From the NCBI GenBank assembly GCA_030655775.1, contig JAUSPI010000267.1, positions 1 through 35,558 on the forward strand: a stretch of DNA of 35,558 nucleotides, given 5' to 3'. The position numbers were made by a program, and so were the translations under genes. The notes beneath the pieces are model-generated. The model was not told the DNA's origin. It was given only the letters and a program-made list of their open reading frames with translations, and ran no database searches. The DNA comes from Syntrophales bacterium (GTDB lineage Bacteria > Desulfobacterota > Syntrophia > Syntrophales > JADFWA01). This document shows, piece after piece, positions 22,364 to 29,513 of this stretch (position 1 is the first letter of the stretch; each line of letters starts with the position of its first letter).

Positions 22364-23662
22364 ATGAAGGTAATCCATACTGAAGATATTCTGTTCGAAA
22401 AAGAATTTAACAGAATCAAGGACAGGGGAAAAGCGATTGATGAAACAGTGACGGACGCTGTCAGAGAGATAGTAGATGATGTAGCTAAAAATGGGGATGC
22501 AGCCCTTTTTAAATACACCAAGAGATTTGAACAGATTTCCTTGAATGCCGACACGGTTGAAGTAACTCCCGCTGAGATAGAAAATGCCATCAAATGTCTC
22601 GATGCGAGTGAACTTGAGATTCTGGAGTTTGCTGCCCGGCGGATAGAAAAATTTCACCGGAAACAGTTAACAAGCTCCTGGTGGGCTGACGAAGAGGAGG
22701 GAATTACGCTCGGTCAACTGGTAACACCGCTCAACAGAGTAGGCGTATATGCCCCCGGAGGCCTCGCCCCCTATCCCTCTACTGTCCTCATGGCCACAAT
22801 TCCGGCAAAAATCGCTGGTGTCAGGGAAATATTCATGGTTACTCCTTCAAAGGGTGGAAAAATAAATCCCCTCGTATTAGCTGCCGCAAATTTGAGCGGT
22901 GTCGACAGGATATTCAAGATAGGAGGGGCCCAGGCAGTAGCAGCTCTTGCCTACGGTACGGAATCAATTCCACCGGTAGACAAGATAGTTGGTCCTGGAA
23001 ATGTGTATGTGACAACCGCGAAGGGAATGGTTTATGGAAAAGTGGGAATAGATATGATGGCTGGGCCGAGCGAAGTATTAATAATTTCTGACGGGACGGC
23101 GGATCCTTCTGTGGTTGCAGCAGATCTCCTTTCTCAGGCAGAACATGATGAAATGGCCAGTGCCATCCTTCTAACGCCTGCGGAAGAATTTGCTTTTAAG
23201 GTCGCCCGTGAAGTAGAAGTGCAGCTGAAAAGTCTTTCAAGAGAATCAATCGCCACCAGGGCCATAGAGAATTTTAGTGCGGTGATAGTTACCAAAGATA
23301 TGGATGAGGCAATTGAGATTACCAACAGGTTTGCCCCGGAACACTTACAACTGATGGTCGAAGAACCGGATCAGCTCTTGGAAAAGATAGAAAATGCTGG
23401 AGCGGTCTTTCTCGGGTACAGTACTCCGGAAGTCCTCGGAGATTATATTGCAGGACCAAACCATATACTTCCTACTGGAGGAACTGCAAGATTTTCCTCT
23501 CCCCTGGGAGTTTATGATTTTGTGAAACGAACGAGCGTTATTTCTTTTTCCCGGAAATCTTTACAAAAATATGGTGACCGGGCAGTAAAATTCGCCAGCA
23601 TGGAGGGTCTTGATGCTCACGGGAAATCAATAACAGTTAGGTTGGCACCAAAAAATCCTTGA
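22364..23662 (+). CDS. hisD: Histidinol dehydrogenase
   Basis: HisD carries out the last two steps of histidine synthesis, oxidising L-histidinol to histidine with two NAD+; it is a zinc enzyme. The 432-residue protein shows NRVGVYAPGGLAPYPSTVLM, IGGAQAVAALAYGTESIPPV and KIVGPGNVYVTTAKGMVYG. It also has DMMAGPSEVLIISDG, LLSQAEHDEMASAILLT, FAPEHLQLM and GPNHILPTGGTARF, which together carry the zinc and catalytic residues of the family. It starts at the ATG one base after the murA stop. No other his gene is in the window; hisG is often near murA and hisD in related bacteria but is missing here. Confidence 0.96.
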   Translation: MKVIHTEDILFEKEFNRIKDRGKAIDETVTDAVREIVDDVAKNGDAALFKYTKRFEQISLNADTVEVTPAEIENAIKCLDASELEILEFAARRIEKFHRKQLTSSWWADEEEGITLGQLVTPLNRVGVYAPGGLAPYPSTVLMATIPAKIAGVREIFMVTPSKGGKINPLVLAAANLSGVDRIFKIGGAQAVAALAYGTESIPPVDKIVGPGNVYVTTAKGMVYGKVGIDMMAGPSEVLIISDGTADPSVVAADLLSQAEHDEMASAILLTPAEEFAFKVAREVEVQLKSLSRESIATRAIENFSAVIVTKDMDEAIEITNRFAPEHLQLMVEEPDQLLEKIENAGAVFLGYSTPEVLGDYIAGPNHILPTGGTARFSSPLGVYDFVKRTSVISFSRKSLQKYGDRAVKFASMEGLDAHGKSITVRLAPKNP

Positions 23663-23744
23663 CAAAGTGCAACTTCTGCGTTTAGTTGCCTTATGCCTTA
23701 GTTTTGAAATTTGTGTTTTCTCTCGCAGAATATATTTTGTTTTA

Positions 23745-23875
23745 GTTCAATGAGTTGGAGACCCTGAATGATCCTGAAACAAGTTCAGGACATGATTTTG
23801 GGTGACAAAAAAAGACTTTTTACGATTGCATCAACTTTAGCTCACTTTAGGCACTTTAAACTTTAGCCACTTTTT
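23745..23875. repeat. Truncated MITE-like end joined to an ACTTTAG-family arm
   Basis: GACTTTTTACGATTGCATC (23814-23832) is the right terminus of the TCGTAAAAAGTC family. It runs directly into AACTTTAGCTCACTTTAGG and then CACTTTAAACTTTAGCCACTT (23833-23875). Upstream, ACCCTGAATGATCCTGAAAC and TTCAGGACATGATTTTGGGT resemble the interior of the copy at 3487-3635. I could not find the matching left terminus, so this copy looks incomplete. It ends five bases before tRNA-Gly. Confidence 0.65.
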
Positions 23876-23880
23876 GCTGA

Positions 23881-23955
23881 GCGGGCGTAATTCAGAGGTA
23901 GAATGTCAGCTTCCCAAGCTGGACGTCGTGGGTTCAAGTCCCATCGCCCGCTCCA
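23881..23955 (+). tRNA. tRNA-Gly(CCC)
   Basis: The acceptor stem is GCGGGCG/CGCCCGC with discriminator T and an encoded CCA. The D-arm is ATTCAGAGGTAGAAT, the anticodon arm is TCAGC-TTCCCAA-GCTGG with anticodon CCC, and the T-arm is GTGGGTTCAAGTCCCAT. It reads GGG codons. The length is 75 bases with CCA. It occupies the place that the tRNA gene metY takes in front of rimP-nusA-infB in E. coli. Confidence 0.95.
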
Positions 23956-23982
23956 AAAATTCTTCTTGAAATGAATTTTTTT
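23956..23982 (+). terminator. AT-rich terminator-like hairpin after tRNA-Gly
   Basis: AAAATTC (23956-23962) can pair with GAATTTT (23973-23979) around a ten-base loop, and a run of seven T residues spans 23976-23982. The stem is weak because it is AT-rich. It could help define the 3' end of the tRNA precursor. Confidence 0.4.
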
Positions 23983-24022
23983 CTATGTTAGCTTAGCATA
24001 GATCATCGATAGTAGTTTGATG

Positions 24023-24045
24023 AGTGGGCATGTGCCCACTTTTTT
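24023..24045 (+). terminator. Intrinsic terminator/attenuator between tRNA-Gly and rimP
   Basis: AGTGGGCA-TG-TGCCCACT is a perfect eight-base-pair hairpin followed by a T-run (24040-24045). It is the clearest intrinsic terminator in the window. It ends only 14 bases before the rimP ATG, leaving no space for a new promoter, so the operon must be transcribed through it. That suggests attenuation rather than simple separation. Confidence 0.8.
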
Positions 24046-24059
24046 ATTTTTGGCGATAT

Positions 24060-24542
24060 ATGTACGATTTATCACAAATATACCGGGAAAAGATTAAGAA
24101 GGTAGTAGAATCCGTTATCGAATCTGAGGATATGGAATTGGTCGATGTCGAATGTCTGAAGATGAAATCCCGCTGGCTGGTAAGAATTTATATGGACAAA
24201 GAAGAGGGCATTACTTTAGATGATTGTTCTGAGATCAGCAATCAGGTCAGCGATTTACTCGACATACATGAAGTACTTCCAGATACTTACATCCTGGAGG
24301 TGTCTTCACCCGGTCTGGATCGCCCCCTTGCAAGAGAAAAGGATTTCATTAAATACAGGGGACATAATATCAAGGTTAAAGTAAAAAACAAGCTGGATGG
24401 GAAGAAAATTATTCGAGGGAAATTGTTAGATTTTAACGATGTTAACGGAAAAGAGATTCTAATTATTGATACGAAAGAGAAAACATATAGCATACCAAGA
24501 GAAACTATAATTAAGGCTACTCTTGAGTATGATTTTAGTTAG
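24060..24542 (+). CDS. rimP: Ribosome maturation factor RimP
   Basis: RimP helps assemble the 30S subunit. The 160-residue protein has the family pattern: an N-terminal alpha/beta domain with DMELVDVECLKMKSRWLVRI and MDKEEGITLDDCSEISNQVS, then YILEVSSPGLDRPLAREKDF, and a C-terminal Sm-like domain. I chose ATG 24060 (MYDLSQIYREKIKKVV), because an in-frame GTG at 24024 falls inside the terminator hairpin. The ribosome binding site is poor (GGCG). Its place directly before nusA is conserved across bacteria. Confidence 0.95.
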   Translation: MYDLSQIYREKIKKVVESVIESEDMELVDVECLKMKSRWLVRIYMDKEEGITLDDCSEISNQVSDLLDIHEVLPDTYILEVSSPGLDRPLAREKDFIKYRGHNIKVKVKNKLDGKKIIRGKLLDFNDVNGKEILIIDTKEKTYSIPRETIIKATLEYDFS

Positions 24543-24620
24543 TCATAAGTGATTGATGATTGGTGGACAGCGATGACTGATCACTGAGAACTGATTACTG
24601 AAAAATAGGGGGATTTTTAG
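24543..24620. repeat. Degenerate ACTGAT repeat between rimP and nusA
   Basis: The gap reads as loosely reiterated CTGATCACTGAGAACTGATT-type units, with GTGATTGATGATTGGTGGAC before them. It resembles the degenerate CAGAAGA tract before murA in style. GGGGG shortly before the nusA ATG is the likely ribosome binding site. Confidence 0.45.
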
Positions 24621-25874
24621 ATGTTGCCGGAACTTAAACGCCTGATCGAGCAGATAGAACGGGATAAGGGCATAGATAAGGAAACAATTATAGAGGTACT
24701 GGAAACAGCTATGTTAACGGCTGCTAAGAAAAAACTCGGTCCGCATGTAGATGTGGAAGCCAGATATAATGAAGCTGCGGGAGAAATAGAAGTGTTTCTG
24801 TTTAAAACCGTTGTGGAAAAAGTGTTAGATACTGATACTCAGATATCTCTGGAGGATGCACGAAGAAAACTGGATGAAGAAGCGGAGCTGGGAGACAGCC
24901 TGGGCATGAAGATAGAGGCACAAACTTTCGGCAGAATTGCGGTTCAGACAGCAAAACAGATTATAATCCAGAAGGTGAGAGATGCAGAACGGGACAAAAT
25001 TTATGAAGAATACCTGGATAGAAAAGGAGAATTGGTCAATGGTTTTGTTCAGAGATTTGAGGGAAGAAACATCATAGTTAATCTAGGTAGGGCAGAGGGA
25101 GTAATTCCTACAGATGAACAAATTAATAGAGAGTCTTTCAGAAGAGGAGAAAGAATTCGAGCATATATATTTGATGTAAAGAGAATATCCAAAGGTCCCC
25201 AGATAATTCTTTCCAGGACACATCCAGGGTTACTCAGAGCACTTTTTGAGATTGAGGTTCCCGAGATTTCCGAAGGGTTGATTGAGATTGTAAACATATC
25301 AAGAGAACCTGGCAACAGGACCAAGATTTCTGTTAAAACAAATGATAAGGATATTGATCCGGTCGGTGCATGTGTAGGCATGAGAGGTTCCCGTGTGCAG
25401 AGTGTAGTACAGGAATTAAGAGGGGAAAAAATAGATATTGTTCCATATTCCGATGATCAGGTAGAATATGTCTGCAATGCCCTGTCTCCGGCTAAAGTTG
25501 ACAAGGTCACTGTGGATACTGAGGCGCGGTCAATGGAAGTTATTGTTCCAAACGATCAACTTTCTCTGGCTATCGGAAGAAATGGACAGAATGTAAGATT
25601 GGCTGTAAGACTCACGGGATGGAAGATTGATGTCAAGAGTGAATCAACCGAAGCGGAACAGGCAGAAAAAGGATATAAATCTCTCATGCAGATACAAGGG
25701 GTAGGTGAAGTTACCGCGGAGCTTCTCTTCAACGAGGGCTTTAAAAATGTTAAGTCATTGTCACAGGCCAGTCCGGACATGTTAACTATGATTCCAAAAA
25801 TCAGCGAGAAAAAGGCATTAGCCTGGATTGAAGAAGCAGGAAAAATCGTTAATAGAGAGACCATCAAAAAATAA
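24621..25874 (+). CDS. nusA: Transcription termination/antitermination protein NusA
   Basis: NusA binds RNA polymerase and nascent RNA, slows elongation, aids intrinsic termination and takes part in rRNA antitermination. The 417-residue protein has the N-terminal polymerase-binding domain (about 1-125), an S1 domain (about 133-200, GELVNGFVQRFEGRNIIVNL), and two KH domains, including GACVGMRGSRVQSVVQEL and LAIGRNGQNVRLAVRLTGW. A single short helix-hairpin-helix tail follows (about 352-410, MQIQGVGEVTAELLFNEGF). It lacks the two long acidic C-terminal repeats of E. coli NusA. The ylxR and L7Ae-like genes that often follow nusA are absent; a 550-base repeat block separates it from infB. Confidence 0.96.
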   Translation: MLPELKRLIEQIERDKGIDKETIIEVLETAMLTAAKKKLGPHVDVEARYNEAAGEIEVFLFKTVVEKVLDTDTQISLEDARRKLDEEAELGDSLGMKIEAQTFGRIAVQTAKQIIIQKVRDAERDKIYEEYLDRKGELVNGFVQRFEGRNIIVNLGRAEGVIPTDEQINRESFRRGERIRAYIFDVKRISKGPQIILSRTHPGLLRALFEIEVPEISEGLIEIVNISREPGNRTKISVKTNDKDIDPVGACVGMRGSRVQSVVQELRGEKIDIVPYSDDQVEYVCNALSPAKVDKVTVDTEARSMEVIVPNDQLSLAIGRNGQNVRLAVRLTGWKIDVKSESTEAEQAEKGYKSLMQIQGVGEVTAELLFNEGFKNVKSLSQASPDMLTMIPKISEKKALAWIEEAGKIVNRETIKK

Positions 25875-25890
25875 GAACAAGGTTAAACTT

Positions 25891-26043
25891 GACAGTCTCA
25901 TAAAAAGTCACAAACCTCCCTCTCCCTTGATGGGAGAGGGCTGGGGTGAGGGTGAAAGCAACGACATTTCAAGCGGTTATATCCCCCTCCCCTTTGTCCC
26001 CTCCCACCGGGGGAGGGGAAATTCAACTTTTTACGAGATCATC
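25891..26043. mobile_element. MITE-like element, TCRTAAAAAGTC family, copy A of a tandem pair (153 bp)
   Basis: The left end is GACAGTCTCATAAAAAGTC and the right end is ACTTTTTACGAGATCATC. AAACTT lies directly outside both ends (25885-25890 and 26044-26049). The interior is a different palindromic repeat, CCCTCTCCCTTGATGGGAGA and GGGCTGGGGTGAGGGTGAAA, with CCCCTCCCACCGGGGGAGGG near the right side. It is inserted between nusA and infB and encodes no credible protein. Confidence 0.7.
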
Positions 26044-26049
26044 AAACTT

Positions 26050-26181
26050 GATGGTTTCGTAAAAAGTCGGGTTTTGTTCCTCTCTGTCATTCCCGCGTAG
26101 GCGGGAATCCAGTTATTGTAAGGTGTTATAGACTCCCGACTGCGCGGGAGTGACAAGATTTGGACTTTTTACGAGTGCATC
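26050..26181. mobile_element. MITE-like element, TCGTAAAAAGTC family, copy B of a tandem pair (132 bp)
   Basis: The left end is GATGGTTTCGTAAAAAGTC and the right end is GACTTTTTACGAGTGCATC. AAACTT lies directly outside both ends (26044-26049, shared with copy A, and 26182-26187). The interior holds yet another palindrome, TCATTCCCGCGTAGGCGGGA followed by CTCCCGACTGCGCGGGAGTG. Copies A and B therefore share ends but not interiors. Confidence 0.7.
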
Positions 26182-26251
26182 AAACTTAGATGTTCAGCAA
26201 AACACATCGGCGGTTTTTTGTCGATATGGCATTTTGTGTTTATTGATTAGG

Positions 26252-26335
26252 AGTGAGCTAAAGTTAATGCAGCCTGCGCTGAAAGCGCATCCCTTAACTT
26301 TAGGCACTTTAGTTCACTTTAGGCACTTTAAACTT
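26252..26335. repeat. ACTTTAG-family repeat upstream of infB
   Basis: GAGTGAGCTAAAGTTAATG opens the copy, CTGCGCTGAAAGCGCAT is the central hairpin, and TTAACTTTAGGCACTTTAG with TTCACTTTAGGCACTTTAAA closes it. In orientation it is reversed relative to 1-141, and it lacks the CGCC-GAA-GGCG module. Together with the two MITE-like copies it fills most of the nusA-infB gap. Confidence 0.8.
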
Positions 26336-26424
26336 TTATTTCGATACAAATAGTGTCTGCCCCACGGGGGCCTCTTCTTCCAAGTGAAATTTTGGAACAA
26401 AAACATATTCGGGGAGTTTCAAGA

Positions 26425-28803
26425 ATGTCAAAAATGAGAGTCTATGAATTGGCAAAAGAGTTGAACATAAGCAGTAAAGAGTTTATTTCTGGCTTAGAAA
26501 AGCTTGGTATAGCTGTAAAATCACATTCGAGCTCACTTGAAAGCAGCGATGTTGAGAGGATACGGAAAGAATTTGCATTAGGTGAACTGCACGAGGTTGA
26601 GGAAAAGAGAATAAAATCCACCGTTATCAGGAGAAGGGCTGTACGCCCCCCGGTCGGAATCGAGAAGAAAGTGCCCTCTGAACCTCCGGTGGATGAAGAA
26701 ACAGCCGTAGAAGAGGTGCCTGTAGAGAAGAAAAAAGAAGCTGTTGAAATTACTGAAGTTAAAGATGAACCCGAAAAGGAAAAGGTGGCATGGAAGAAAC
26801 CGGCAAAGAAAATCCCCGAAAAGAAAAAAGAAGAAGATTTACCTGTCAGCACCTCAACGGTAGCTGTCAAAAAGGTTGAAAAAGAAACAGAGGAAAAGAT
26901 ACCTCCACGGAAAAAGATCTTTATAAAGCAGTTCATCGAGAAGAAATTAAGGCGTAAGAAAAAGGAAAGGATTGAAAAACCGGCAGCTTGGCAACAGGGG
27001 AAAAAGGCGACCATCGTCGAGATGAAGAAGACGGAGATTACAACTCCAAAGGCAATCAAGCGAAGGATAAAAGTGGCAGATACAATAAGTGTCGGCGATC
27101 TGGCTAAAAAGATGGGTGTTAAGGTAAGTGAACTTATAAGTAAACTTATTGCGCTCGGCGTGATGGCAACCATAAACCAGTCTATTGATTGTGATACCGC
27201 TACAATAATCGCCAGTGAGTTTGGATATCAGGTGGAACCTATTGTAGATGAATATCAAGAATCTATCAAAAGGATTGATAGCCCTCCGGGCAATCTCAGA
27301 CCGAGGGCTCCGGTAGTAACTATAATGGGGCATGTCGATCATGGCAAGACATCTCTTTTAGATACCATAAGACAAACGAATGTTATAGGCGGAGAGGCCG
27401 GCGGAATTACGCAGGCCATAGGTGCATATCATGTAGATTTGAAAGGCAGAGATATCGTGTTCCTGGATACCCCAGGGCATGAAGCATTCACTGCTATGAG
27501 AGCCCGAGGTGCCCAGGTAACAGATATTGTTGTTCTTGTTGTAGCTGCCGATGACGGAGTAAAGGAACAAACCATTGAGGCAATTAACCATTCTCGCGTG
27601 GCTGGCGTCCCGATCATTGTTGCCATAAATAAGATTGATAAACCGGGTTCCAATCCCGAAAGAATAAGGCAGAGACTATCGGAGCATGATCTTGTCCCTG
27701 AAGAATGGGGTGGGAACACGATATATGCCGAGATTTCAGCAAAAGAGAAGACCGGGATAGAAAATCTACTTGAATTGATACTTCTCCAGGCAGACATTAT
27801 GGAACTCAAGGCAGACCCTGACAGATTTGCCCGTGGCGTTATAATAGAAGCAAAACTTGACAGGGGCAGGGGTCCTGTAGCTACAGTTCTGATTCAAGAA
27901 GGAACTCTATTAGAGGGTGACGCCTTTATTTCCAGAAAAGAGTACGGCAGGGTTCGGGCCATCATAAATGACAAGGGACAACGTGTAAAAGAAGCCGGAC
28001 CTTCCACGCCGGTGGAGGTTATAGGTTTTTCAAATGTACCCCAGGTAAGCACGGATTTTGTTTGTGTTGAGGACGAAAAAAAGGCGCGCAGCATCGGAGA
28101 ACACTGGTTAATAAAAGATAGGGAGAAGGAACTTGGTGCTTCTTCCAAGATCACACTTGATCAGCTGTATGAAAAAATAAAAGAAGGAATAAAAGAACTG
28201 AATGTAATCATAAAAGGCGATGTCCAGGGCTCTATAGAGGCTTTATCCGAGGCATTGAACAAGCTTAGTACCAAGGATATAAAATTGCATATTATTCACA
28301 GCTCCACAGGTACAATTACAGAAAATGACGTAATGCTGGCATCGGCATCCGATGCGATTATTATAGGATTTAATGTAAGACCTGACGCCAGAGTTTCAGA
28401 AATTGCTGAACAGGAACGAGTAGATATAGAGCTCTACGACGTTATATATGACGCAATTGCCGATGTGAAAGCCGCTATGGAGGGACTCCTTGATCCAGTT
28501 TACAAAGAAGTGGTTCAAGGGCGTGCTGAGGTTCGGCAGCTGTTTAAGGCGCCAAAGGTGGGCATCATCGCTGGCAGCTACGTTACAGACGGTAAAGTGA
28601 TAAGGAATTCCAATCTCAAAGTTGTAAGGGATGGGGTGGTTATTTATGACGGCAAGATACTTTCACTCAAGAGATTTAAAGATGACGCGAGTGAAGTCGC
28701 CTCAGGGTTTGAATGTGGTATAACGGTAGATGGTTTCAATGATATCAAGGTAGGAGATACAATCGAGGCTTATATTAAAGAGCAAATAGAAAGAAAATTA
28801 TAA
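26425..28803 (+). CDS. infB: Translation initiation factor IF-2
   Basis: IF-2 is the GTPase that brings initiator tRNA to the ribosome and joins the subunits. The 792-residue form has a first IF2_N module (about 4-50, MRVYELAKELNISSKEF) and a long Lys/Glu/Val-rich linker (about 60-210). A second IF2_N module follows (about 215-270, ISVGDLAKKMGVKVSEL). The GTPase domain has G302-HVDHGKTS, DTPGHEAFTAMRARG and NKIDKPG, and domains II to IV come after it. I chose ATG 26425 because GGGGAG lies eight bases upstream and MSKMRVYELAKELNI is the family start; a GTG at 26353 would add 24 unlike residues. DUF503, rbfA and nrnA follow closely. Confidence 0.97.
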   Translation: MSKMRVYELAKELNISSKEFISGLEKLGIAVKSHSSSLESSDVERIRKEFALGELHEVEEKRIKSTVIRRRAVRPPVGIEKKVPSEPPVDEETAVEEVPVEKKKEAVEITEVKDEPEKEKVAWKKPAKKIPEKKKEEDLPVSTSTVAVKKVEKETEEKIPPRKKIFIKQFIEKKLRRKKKERIEKPAAWQQGKKATIVEMKKTEITTPKAIKRRIKVADTISVGDLAKKMGVKVSELISKLIALGVMATINQSIDCDTATIIASEFGYQVEPIVDEYQESIKRIDSPPGNLRPRAPVVTIMGHVDHGKTSLLDTIRQTNVIGGEAGGITQAIGAYHVDLKGRDIVFLDTPGHEAFTAMRARGAQVTDIVVLVVAADDGVKEQTIEAINHSRVAGVPIIVAINKIDKPGSNPERIRQRLSEHDLVPEEWGGNTIYAEISAKEKTGIENLLELILLQADIMELKADPDRFARGVIIEAKLDRGRGPVATVLIQEGTLLEGDAFISRKEYGRVRAIINDKGQRVKEAGPSTPVEVIGFSNVPQVSTDFVCVEDEKKARSIGEHWLIKDREKELGASSKITLDQLYEKIKEGIKELNVIIKGDVQGSIEALSEALNKLSTKDIKLHIIHSSTGTITENDVMLASASDAIIIGFNVRPDARVSEIAEQERVDIELYDVIYDAIADVKAAMEGLLDPVYKEVVQGRAEVRQLFKAPKVGIIAGSYVTDGKVIRNSNLKVVRDGVVIYDGKILSLKRFKDDASEVASGFECGITVDGFNDIKVGDTIEAYIKEQIERKL

Positions 28804-28816
28804 CAATTTTCATGAA

Positions 28817-29167
28817 ATGGTAGTCGGCATAGGTATAGTAGATATTTATATTTTTGACAGCAGATCTCTGAAGAGAAAACGTGGAGTTCTGCGCAGTATA
28901 TTGAAGAGAACACAGAACCGGTTCAATATATCCATAGCAGAGGTAGGTAATAACGACAACTGGAAAAGGAGCAGGATCGGATTCAGTGTGGTGGGAAATA
29001 ATTCGAGTTACATCAATTCCAAAACAGATGAAATTCTCAGGTTTATTGATAGTTTAAACCTCGCTGAGATATTGAATTCGAAAATTGAAATCACCAGCCT
29101 TTCCGATATTGCAGAACAGTGTGATTACATAAAAGATGTCACGGTAAACGATTATGGCGAACTTTAA
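28817..29167 (+). CDS. DUF503 / YlxP-like protein
   Basis: This 116-residue protein of the DUF503 family is found in the nusA-infB-rbfA operon of many bacteria and has no firmly established function. The signature is VVGIGIVDIYIFDSRSLKRK near the N-terminus (replacing the usual VHLPESxSLKxKR), followed by RGVLRSILKRTQNRFNISIAEV and VGNNDNWKRSRIGFSVVGNN. It starts 13 bases after infB and its end overlaps the rbfA start by 14 bases. The location suggests a role in ribosome assembly or translation initiation, but that is inference from context only. Confidence 0.9.
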   Translation: MVVGIGIVDIYIFDSRSLKRKRGVLRSILKRTQNRFNISIAEVGNNDNWKRSRIGFSVVGNNSSYINSKTDEILRFIDSLNLAEILNSKIEITSLSDIAEQCDYIKDVTVNDYGEL

Positions 29168-29513
29168 AAGAGCTGACAGGGTAGCCGATCTCATAAAAGC
29201 AGAAATTTCAGATATCTTATTGAAACGTGTAAAAGATCCGAGAATTGAACATGTTACCATTACCGGTGTGAAATTGTCCGATGATCTTCGTTTGGCAAAG
29301 GTTTTTTTTGTACAGATGGGCAGCGATACCTGCAGTGAAGAAACCATGACAGGAATGCAAAAGGCTACCGGTTTTTTGAAAAGAGAGCTGGGAATGAAAC
29401 TGCAGCTTCGCTATGTACCTAATATAACCTTTATTTACGATAAATCATTCGATTACGGGACTCGTATAGACAGGTTGTTGGAAGAACTGAAGGAAAAGGG
29501 GACAGATGTTTGA
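29154..29513 (+). CDS. rbfA: Ribosome-binding factor A
   Basis: RbfA is a late 30S assembly factor that binds near the 5' end of 16S rRNA helix 1. The 119-residue protein begins MANFKRADRVADLIKAEISD and has LLKRVKDPRIEHVTITGVKL and RYVPNITFIYDKSFDYGTRID, the standard KH-like family segments. It overlaps both neighbours (14 bases with DUF503, eight with nrnA), which implies coupled translation. Confidence 0.96.
   Translation: MANFKRADRVADLIKAEISDILLKRVKDPRIEHVTITGVKLSDDLRLAKVFFVQMGSDTCSEETMTGMQKATGFLKRELGMKLQLRYVPNITFIYDKSFDYGTRIDRLLEELKEKGTDV

Noticed and set aside
25828-26100. A 90-codon open frame running from the nusA end into the repeat block
   Set aside because: It starts inside nusA in another frame and then reads through palindromic repeats; the composition follows the repeats and no domain is visible.
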